DNA of 5,549 nucleotides from Actinomycetes bacterium (GTDB lineage: Bacteria; Actinomycetota; Acidimicrobiia; Spongiisociales; UBA5794). Below the pieces are notes generated by a model. It searched no databases, was not told where the DNA came from, and saw nothing but the letters and a program-made list of their open reading frames with translations. The stretch's first letter is position 1, and each line of letters opens with the position of its first letter. The stretch is taken from positions 1-5,549 of the forward strand of contig JAJRYI010000248.1 in the NCBI GenBank assembly GCA_024275815.1. Reading direction: 5' to 3'. Below, piece by piece: positions 1 through 4,980 of this stretch. The translations under genes were made by a program, and so were the position numbers.

Positions 1-563
1 TCATCTGCGTACTCGTTCCAGCGGTACCCAACGTGTGCCCGTATCCACTCGAGTGACAGTTCGGGCCTCGCCTTGAACGCTGAGTACGCCTTCTTGACGA
101 GGTCGAGGTTCTCGACTGGACCCGTCTTGCGCTTCCATCCCCGCCGTTCCCACCCTGCTGCCCACTCGTTGATGGTGCGCACAGCGAGGTTCGAGTCCGA
201 GTACACCGTTGCCTCCGTTCCAACGGGAACGAGGTCGACGGCGTTGATGAGCGCCGTCAACTCCATCCGGTTGTTCGTCGTCTCTCCCCCGTACCCGTAC
301 GCCTCCGCAACGATCTCGTTGTAGACGACGTACACGGCTCCCCATCCACCTGGACCCGGGTTGGGAACGGCACTGCCATCGGTGAACACTCCCGTCGACG
401 GATCCAGAGCAGAGACAGGCTTCTTTGCCGAAGGCTTCGAGACTGCACCCTTTTCGTCCTTACACGCAAGGCACAGCTTCGGTACCCATCCAGGGAATCG
501 ATCGATGACGGCCGACGAAAGCGAGAACGTCGTCTCACAGCGCGTACAGGTGAAATCGGGCAT
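1..563 (-). CDS. rnhA: Ribonuclease HI with N-terminal zinc ribbon (3' end cut by window edge)
   Basis: This enzyme cleaves the RNA strand of RNA-DNA hybrids (R-loops, primers) in the cytoplasm. Reading leftwards from the ATG at 563-561, the frame is open for 187 codons to the window edge, with no stop. Residues 59-187 form an RNase H fold. All four carboxylates of the bacterial enzyme are visible: D62 in VFTDGSAVPNPGPGG, E101 in NNRMEL, D123 in VYSDSNLAV and D187 in WNEYAD. The active-site-flap His is H177 in IRAHVGYRWNE. A basic patch, WERRGWKRKTG (138-148), sits where E. coli RNase HI has its substrate-binding basic protrusion. Residues 1-40 carry C6-x2-C9 and C31-x2-C34, a four-Cys zinc ribbon, joined by a Lys/Ser/Pro linker (about 40-57). 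Family length suggests only a short C-terminal tail is missing. There is no Shine-Dalgarno before the ATG, and a large palindrome lies 11 nt upstream. The domain call is firm; the zinc ribbon's role in nucleic-acid binding is inferred. Confidence 0.92.
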   Translation of the reverse strand, partial: MPDFTCTRCETTFSLSSAVIDRFPGWVPKLCLACKDEKGAVSKPSAKKPVSALDPSTGVFTDGSAVPNPGPGGWGAVYVVYNEIVAEAYGYGGETTNNRMELTALINAVDLVPVGTEATVYSDSNLAVRTINEWAAGWERRGWKRKTGPVENLDLVKKAYSAFKARPELSLEWIRAHVGYRWNEYAD

Positions 564-574
564 GAGGGAACAGT

Positions 575-634
575 AGACAACAGATGTCAGACAACAGATG
601 TCAGACGGGATCTGTTGTCTGTGCTCTGTTGTCT
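575..634. repeat. Two-stage 60-nt imperfect palindrome built from four AGACAACAG units
   Basis: Two direct copies of AGACAACAG (575-583 and 589-597, period 14) are followed by two inverted copies (612-620 and 626-634, also period 14). All are symmetric about position 604.5. Counted by eye, the outer stem pairs 575-584 with 625-634 (10 bp). A 3x3 internal loop follows, then an inner stem pairs 588-599 with 610-621 (12 bp) around a 10-nt loop. An alternative register pairs 586-597 with 626-637 as a perfect 12-bp arm, so the element could switch folds. It fills the gap between the pilT stop and the RNase H start. No T-tract follows it on the minus strand, so it is not a canonical intrinsic terminator. 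It could be a REP/MITE-like dispersed repeat, a transcript-end or processing hairpin, or a protein-binding palindrome. Confidence 0.88.
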
Positions 635-639
635 GACGC

Positions 640-1731
640 TCACAGTCCCGGGGCGGTCCCGATCCCGGTCGCGAGTTTGAAGTCTCTCGGGGACGTCACG
701 AACGAGAGGGCGTCCGAGAATGAGATGTCTCCGGCTTCGTACCTCTCTGTGATCGACTGATCGAACGTCTTCATACCGTAGAACGCCCCCTCGGCGATCG
801 TCTCGAACAACTCCGGCATCTTTTCGGCATCGACGAGGTGTTCGCGAACAGATTCGGTGTTGAACAACATCTCTACTGCGAGAACCCTTCCGGGACCCTC
901 GATCTTGGGGATGAGCCGTTGTGAAACGATCGCACGCAGCGTCGTGCCGAGCATCTGACGGACCCTGCGCTCGAGGTACGGAGGGAAGCTGTCGAGGATC
1001 CGGTGCACCGTCTCGACCGCATCGATCGTGTACATCGTCGATATCACGAGGTGGCCCGTCTCTGCCGCAACGAGGGCAGCCTCCATCGTCTCGGTATCGC
1101 GCAACTCTCCGACGTAGATGACGTCCGGGTCCTGCCGTATGACCGATGCCATGCCCTCGGCGTATGAGGGGGTGTCGACACCGACCTCTCTCTGGGACAC
1201 GATCGCTTTCTTGTCTCTGTGGAGAACCTCTATCGGGTCCTCGATCGTGATGATGTTCACGCGGCGGCTGGCGTTGATGTGGTCGATCATCGCTGCACAG
1301 GTCGTCGTCTTTCCCGCACCGGTCGGGCCCGTGACGAGGATCAACCCGTCACGCTCGTCGCACGCCCGGGCAACGGGTTCCGGGAGTCCAAGGTCGGGGA
1401 ACGTCGTCGAGGAACGGGCGACAGAGCGAACGACGAGGTTGACCGAACCGCGCTGGCGGTAGCTGTTGACACGGAACCGACCGAGGCCCGATTCGCCGTA
1501 CGCGAAGTCGAGATCCGACGTCTCGGACGCTCTCCCTTGAAGGTGGTCCGGAAGGAGGTCGATGAGTAGCGATTCGGTCTGTTCCGGGGTGAGCGGTGGA
1601 AGTTCGGCGATGTGCAGTGTGCCATCGATCCGGTACGCAGGAGGCGATCCCACCTTGAGATGCAGATCGGATCCGTGTATCTCGACGAGTTTGCCGAGAA
1701 GTTCTCCGAGCGTCGGGATCTGGTCTGACAC
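640..1731 (-). CDS. pilT: PilT-family type IV pilus retraction ATPase
   Basis: Hexameric cytoplasmic AAA-like ATPase of the PilT/GspE superfamily, expected to drive pilin depolymerisation at the inner face of the membrane. Numbering from the GTG at 1731 gives 363 residues, close to the usual PilT length of about 350. The N-terminal PAS-like domain includes the PilT/PilU signature SDLHLKVGSPP (21-31). The ATPase core has Walker A GPTGAGKT (135-142), Asp box ITIEDPIE (161-168), Walker B DPDVIYVGELRD (201-212, catalytic E209) and a His box TGHLVISTMYT (225-235). The C-terminal part has SVREHLVD (294-301) where PilT has AIRNLIRE, then YGMKTFDQSI (318-327), typical of PilT. One oddity is that the second His-box histidine (TLHT in canonical PilT) is Tyr here (Y234). 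The GTG start is chosen because GGAGG lies 4 nt upstream; a TTG at 1755 would add eight residues without a ribosome site. PilU or a diverged paralogue is the main alternative. No other pilus gene is in the window. Confidence 0.9.
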   Translation of the reverse strand: MSDQIPTLGELLGKLVEIHGSDLHLKVGSPPAYRIDGTLHIAELPPLTPEQTESLLIDLLPDHLQGRASETSDLDFAYGESGLGRFRVNSYRQRGSVNLVVRSVARSSTTFPDLGLPEPVARACDERDGLILVTGPTGAGKTTTCAAMIDHINASRRVNIITIEDPIEVLHRDKKAIVSQREVGVDTPSYAEGMASVIRQDPDVIYVGELRDTETMEAALVAAETGHLVISTMYTIDAVETVHRILDSFPPYLERRVRQMLGTTLRAIVSQRLIPKIEGPGRVLAVEMLFNTESVREHLVDAEKMPELFETIAEGAFYGMKTFDQSITERYEAGDISFSDALSFVTSPRDFKLATGIGTAPGL

Positions 1732-1735
1732 GTGT

Positions 1736-1740
1736 CCTCC
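1736..1740 (-). promoter_or_regulatory. Shine-Dalgarno GGAGG that fixes the pilT start
   Basis: On the minus strand GGAGG is followed by ACAC and then the GTG at 1731-1729. The 4-nt spacing is short but workable. The upstream in-frame alternatives (TTG at 1755, GTG at 1752) have no purine-rich site before them, so this site supports the shorter protein, beginning MSDQIPTLGE. Confidence 0.6.
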
Positions 1741-1823
1741 GGGTTGATTCACCAAGAACAGGTATCGGCCGGTCCGCGAACTCCCTTGACCCCTATCGCT
1801 CCTGGCTCACGAGTGGATCTCTG

Positions 1824-2837
1824 CTAGGCGAGGTCCCAATAGCGTCCGACTCTCTCCACCACGAGATCGACGATCCTGCCTGCGGACCCATCGATGACAC
1901 TCGGCCACTGCGCCTCCTGCCCGCCACCAAGCGCACCCTCGACCGTTGCCTGGGAGGCCGTTGCGAGAGCATCGAGGTCGTAGCCTCCCTCGAGAAAGGC
2001 GACGATGCGTTGCGGGGAAACTATCTCGGCGAGTGCTCCAGCCATCGCCCGATAGTCATCCGATTCGAGGCGGAGACCGCCAAGGGGGTCCAGTACGTGT
2101 GCGTCGTAGCCGGCACTCACCAGGATCCAATCCGGCGCGAACTGTTGTACGACGGGAACGACGATCCGGGCGAACGCTGCAAGATAGTCGGCGCTCGACG
2201 TCCCACCCGGGAGGGGAATGTTCACGGTGGTTCCCTCTCCTTGACCTACCCCGGTTTCGGTGAGCCATCCCGTCCCCGGGTAGAACGGGAACTCGTGAAG
2301 GGACACGTACAACACCTCGGGTTCCAGCCAGAACGAGTTCTGTGTTCCATTTCCATGGTGAACATCCCAGTCCACGACCGCCACGCGATGCCCCTCACTG
2401 CGTAGATAGGCGGCAGTGACGGCGATGTTGTTGAAGAGACAGAACCCCATCGCCTGATGGCGTTCGGCGTGGTGGCCCGGGGGACGAACAGCGACGAACG
2501 CGGTCGTTGCCTCGCCCCGAGTGAGGGCGTCGACGGCGTACGGTCCTGCCCCCGCCGCGTGAAGTGCAGCAGTCCACGAAGCAGGCACGGCGTACGTGTC
2601 CGGGTCGAACGATCCCCCTCCCTCCTCACAGAACCGCCGCACCTCCTCGACGTACGATGCGTCGTGGATCTCGACGAGCAATCGTGGATCGACCTGTGGG
2701 GCCTCCCTATCCACCACGCCGCACTCCAGCCGATGCAGACCCGACATGGTTGCGGTGAGGCGTTCCCTTCGCTCCGGGTGCCCGCGGGGGACACGATGAG
2801 TGAAACCGGATTCGTGGGAAACGAGGAGGAGAGTCAT
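1824..2837 (-). CDS. Zinc-dependent deacetylase of the histone deacetylase / acetoin utilization (AcuC-like) superfamily
   Basis: Amidohydrolase expected to remove acetyl groups from acetyl-lysine, acetylpolyamine or other acetamides in the cytoplasm; the substrate cannot be told from sequence. The 337-residue protein starts MTLLLVSHESGF and soon shows GHPERRERL (19-27), the usual N-terminal signature. Catalytic elements are complete: the tandem His pair in RPPGHHA (H122, H123), GFCLFNNIAV (131-140), Zn ligands D158 and H160 in DWDVHHGNGT, Zn ligand D245 in SAGYDAHVLDPLGG, and the transition-state Tyr Y286 in LEGGYD. The SAGYDAH...DPLGGL pattern is nearer to class II-type bacterial HDAC homologues (HDAH-like) than to class I AcuC. 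The ATG at 2837 is preferred because family members begin at this point. An ATG at 2864 would add nine residues, and neither has a clear ribosome site. It heads the leftward block, 92 bp before pilT, and is divergent from the GNAT gene. Confidence 0.92.
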   Translation of the reverse strand: MTLLLVSHESGFTHRVPRGHPERRERLTATMSGLHRLECGVVDREAPQVDPRLLVEIHDASYVEEVRRFCEEGGGSFDPDTYAVPASWTAALHAAGAGPYAVDALTRGEATTAFVAVRPPGHHAERHQAMGFCLFNNIAVTAAYLRSEGHRVAVVDWDVHHGNGTQNSFWLEPEVLYVSLHEFPFYPGTGWLTETGVGQGEGTTVNIPLPGGTSSADYLAAFARIVVPVVQQFAPDWILVSAGYDAHVLDPLGGLRLESDDYRAMAGALAEIVSPQRIVAFLEGGYDLDALATASQATVEGALGGGQEAQWPSVIDGSAGRIVDLVVERVGRYWDLA

Positions 2838-2878
2838 GGTCCGATTCTGCCATGCGCCGGGCATATCGCGATCGGGGG

Positions 2879-2885
2879 TACATTA
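2879..2885. promoter_or_regulatory. Possible overlapping divergent -10 elements between the deacetylase and GNAT genes
   Basis: The 79-bp gap between divergent starts (2838-2916) contains TACATTA. It gives TACATT on the plus strand (2879-2884) and TAATGT on the minus strand (2885-2880), both matching the actinobacterial -10 pattern TAnnnT. No convincing -35 hexamer was found on either side, which is common in actinobacteria. A GTG at 2890, 5 nt after the plus-strand element, is in frame with the GNAT gene and could be a leaderless start. The call rests on a short motif in a short spacer. Confidence 0.3.
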
Positions 2886-2906
2886 CGGGGTGCGTGGCAG
2901 AACTCC

Positions 2907-2911
2907 GGGAG
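2907..2911 (+). promoter_or_regulatory. Shine-Dalgarno GGGAG supporting the GNAT start at 2917
   Basis: GGGAG is followed by a 5-nt spacer (AGGGC) and then ATG at 2917-2919. This favours the ATG over the in-frame GTG at 2890, which has no ribosome site. Confidence 0.5.
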
Positions 2912-2916
2912 AGGGC

Positions 2917-3651
2917 ATGGCACTAGCCGACACCCCACAGCGTGTATTCCAGAGAGGCACATGGCCGGGGCCCATCTCGCTTCGGCGCGGTTGGGCACGA
3001 GCCGAAGCGCGCCCGTGGAACGACGCCGTCGACGACGCGACCCTGCGTCTCGTGCGAGGGGGAACCGGCTTCATCGACGCGTGTGTCCAGCGACTCACAC
3101 ACCTCGGGGCACCGTCGGTGTACTCATCGCCTCTTGCACCTTCTGCACGCAAACCGTGGGAGTCCGCCGGGTTCGTCGAGTTCCTCGAGCTGGCACTCAT
3201 GCGGCTCGCCCTCGAACCCCCGGTTCCGGCCCCTTGCCACCTCGTCGTTCGCGACGACGACTACGACGTCGACCAGATGCTCTCGATAGATCGGGCAGCG
3301 TTCGATCCGTTCTGGCGATTCGACCGAACGGCCCTCGTCGAATCCACCCAGGCAACGTCGAAGTCCTCTGTCTTCGTCATCCGTGACGGTGATCTCGGTA
3401 TCACGGGGTACGCCGTCGTTGGATACGGCCACGCGATCTCCTACCTCCAACGAGTCGCTGTGGACCCGAAGTGGCAAGGCGAGGGGATGGGTCGGAGCCT
3501 TGTGCGCGCAGCTGCACGCAGTGCACGCAGGCACGGATCCAAAGCGCTCCTCCTCAACACGCAACGCGACAACGAACCGGCCCTCGGTCTCTACGAGGCT
3601 GAGGGGTACGTCCAGCTCCCTGAATCCCTCGCCGTCCTCAAAGCGGGGTAA
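2917..3651 (+). CDS. GNAT-family N-acetyltransferase with degenerate N-terminal half
   Basis: Predicted acetyl-CoA-dependent N-acetyltransferase, 244 residues, cytoplasmic. The catalytic GNAT domain is in the C-terminal half (about 108-240). It opens with HLVVRDDDYDVDQMLSIDRAAF (start near 108), continues with strand GITGYAVVGYG (161-171) and motif A LQRVAVDPKWQGEGMGRSL (177-195), whose QGEGMG loop binds the acetyl-CoA pyrophosphate. It ends with motif B LLLNTQRDNEPALGLYEAEG (211-230), with the usual N...A..LYE..G pattern. The N-terminal half ends in PWESAGFVEFLELALMRL (80-97), which resembles the tail of a second, decayed GNAT domain with no acetyl-CoA loop, so this may be a tandem protein with one working half. 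RimI-like protein acetylation or small-molecule acetylation are both possible. The stop lies 3 nt before the next start, so the two genes are probably translated together. Similar GNAT genes sit near mviN/sigM in some actinobacteria (recollection, not checked). Confidence 0.85.
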   Translation: MALADTPQRVFQRGTWPGPISLRRGWARAEARPWNDAVDDATLRLVRGGTGFIDACVQRLTHLGAPSVYSSPLAPSARKPWESAGFVEFLELALMRLALEPPVPAPCHLVVRDDDYDVDQMLSIDRAAFDPFWRFDRTALVESTQATSKSSVFVIRDGDLGITGYAVVGYGHAISYLQRVAVDPKWQGEGMGRSLVRAAARSARRHGSKALLLNTQRDNEPALGLYEAEGYVQLPESLAVLKAG

Positions 3652-3654
3652 GAC

Positions 3655-4941
3655 GTGCCTCCGAGACTCCCCGACCGATACCGGCTGAACATCCGGCTCG
3701 GAAGCGACGGGGACATCGAGGAGTGGCTCGCCAAGGACGAGCGCCTCGACCGCCCGGTGTTGATCCGATATCTCGCCCCCGAGTCCTCCCCGCAACGCAG
3801 AGAGTCGTTCCTCGACAAGGTCCGCGCCGCAGCTGCCCTCACCGAGATACACCTCCAACGTGTTTTCGCCGCAGGGGACACCGCTGCGTCCGCCTACTCG
3901 GTCTCTGAGTGGGATGGAGGCGTCACTATCGAGGACCGGATCAACGCTGGAGAGGCGCTCCCGATGGATGAACTCCTTCCCAATGCATCCGGCTTGTGTC
4001 TCGCACTGGCGAAGTTCCACGACAACGGTGGGCTTCACGGGGCTATCGATACATCCGCCATTCACTACTCCGCAGCACACCCGGTCAAGCTCGGTGCGTT
4101 CGGACGTGAACCCCGCTGGGAGGAACCATCGGAGGACACGAAAGCCCTCGCTGAGGTGCTTCGGGCAGCAATCACCGGGTCCCACGATGCCGGGACGATG
4201 CCATCGACAGTCATCGACGGCCTCCCTGAAGCGGTCGACGACGCGCTCGCTGCGGGTATCGCCGGCACCCTCGATGCTGCCGGTCTCGCGAACGTTCTCG
4301 CATCGACGGAGTATCTGCCTCCCGAAGAACCCGAACCGGCGAAGCCCTGGAAGATGCTCGGCGTGTTCGCCGCGGTGGCAGCAGCGATCGCCCTCCTCGC
4401 CGCGATCGGTCTTGCAGCCGACTTCGATCCGGACTCTCCCTTCTTGTACCCCGTTGCAGGGGAGCAGCCCTCTCCCCCCGTCACCGCTCCGATCGTCATC
4501 GAGGAGCCCGAGGGGACAGATGTACTGCCCGCGACTGCACTTGTCTACGACCCCCTCGGGGATGGCACGGAAAGCGACGACACGGTCGGCAACGCTGTCG
4601 ATGGTGACCGGTCCACTTCGTGGTCGACCGAGGCGTACTCACGACCCATACGAGACATCAAGGAAGGGGTGGGGATCGTCCTCGACGTCGCCGGCACCCC
4701 CGGCGCCGTGTACATCACCGGTACCTCCGGCACGACCTATCTGATCGGTTGGTCCGATACCGTTCCCGACGACCCGGGTGCATGGGAGCACATTGCGCGT
4801 GGAACGCTCCAGGCAGCTGAGGTGCGTATGCAGCTTCCCGTCCGTGGGGGTGGACTCTGGCGCCTGTGGCTCACCGACCTTCCTGAGCAACAGGACGGGT
4901 CCTATCGCGCGGAGATCCGCGATGTCTCGTTCACTCCCTGA
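3655..4941 (+). CDS. Membrane pseudokinase with extracytoplasmic discoidin-like domain, resembling the C-terminal part of actinobacterial MviN
   Basis: A 428-residue single-pass membrane protein. Residues 8-219 follow the Hanks-kinase layout (YRLNIRLGSDGD glycine-loop remnant, then a VLIRYL strand), but the catalytic residues are gone. The VAIK Lys is R38, the HRD-equivalent HGAIDTSAI (128-136) has Ala at the catalytic Asp (A130) and Ala at the Asn (A135), and DFG reads GAFG with Ala at the Asp (A148). It is therefore predicted to be inactive. One transmembrane helix follows (about 233-255). The outside part begins with a Pro/Glu-rich linker and ends in a beta-rich domain (about 292-428), with DPLGDGTE, AVDGDRSTSWST (314-325) and GVGIVLDV (338-345), a pattern seen in F5/8-type/discoidin-like domains. 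The same order (pseudokinase, helix, extracellular domain) closes M. tuberculosis MviN (Rv3910), where the pseudokinase recruits the FHA protein FhaA. Here it lacks the MurJ flippase portion. GTG at 3655 is the only sensible start; a weak GGGG lies 6 nt upstream. It is tightly coupled to the GNAT gene and lies 39 bp before the sigma factor. Confidence 0.87.
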   Translation: MPPRLPDRYRLNIRLGSDGDIEEWLAKDERLDRPVLIRYLAPESSPQRRESFLDKVRAAAALTEIHLQRVFAAGDTAASAYSVSEWDGGVTIEDRINAGEALPMDELLPNASGLCLALAKFHDNGGLHGAIDTSAIHYSAAHPVKLGAFGREPRWEEPSEDTKALAEVLRAAITGSHDAGTMPSTVIDGLPEAVDDALAAGIAGTLDAAGLANVLASTEYLPPEEPEPAKPWKMLGVFAAVAAAIALLAAIGLAADFDPDSPFLYPVAGEQPSPPVTAPIVIEEPEGTDVLPATALVYDPLGDGTESDDTVGNAVDGDRSTSWSTEAYSRPIRDIKEGVGIVLDVAGTPGAVYITGTSGTTYLIGWSDTVPDDPGAWEHIARGTLQAAEVRMQLPVRGGGLWRLWLTDLPEQQDGSYRAEIRDVSFTP

Positions 4942-4980
4942 TACACCTCCAGACACGTATCTCCCTACGCTCCCGGGAAC

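Noticed and set aside
1..580. Minus-strand frames at 1-345 and 257-580 as separate small genes
   Set aside because: Both are out of frame with the RNase HI gene, whose catalytic motifs read continuously from 563 to the edge. Their proteins are Arg-rich and have no motifs.
575..634. CRISPR-like or intrinsic-terminator reading of the repeat block
   Set aside because: The units are 9 nt with 5-nt gaps and half are inverted, unlike CRISPR. No T-tract follows the hairpin on the pilT strand.
1732..1823. Search for a pilT promoter or deacetylase terminator in the 92-bp gap
   Set aside because: No convincing -35/-10 pair on the minus strand and no strong hairpin with a T-tract was found. Nothing beyond the ribosome site can be supported.
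2457..3386. 309-codon plus-strand frame running from inside the deacetylase into the GNAT gene
   Set aside because: Its protein is Arg/Pro/Ser-rich and low in complexity, as out-of-frame high-GC DNA gives. It overlaps the catalytic regions of two real genes.
3511..3537. GCACGCA micro-repeats in the GNAT gene
   Set aside because: They encode the Ala/Arg-rich helix after the acetyl-CoA loop (RAAARSARRHG) and are explained by codon choice.
3124..4185. 353-codon open frame on the minus strand under the GNAT and pseudokinase genes
   Set aside because: It lies antisense across two genes with clear domains and shows no recognisable motif. Long antisense frames are expected where codons are rich in GAC, GTC, CTC and CGC.
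4975..4980. GGGAAC just before the sigma start as an ECF-type -35 (autoregulation)
   Set aside because: A promoter there would start transcription inside the coding region, and no matching -10 was seen. A similar GGGAAC occurs inside the gene at 5512.
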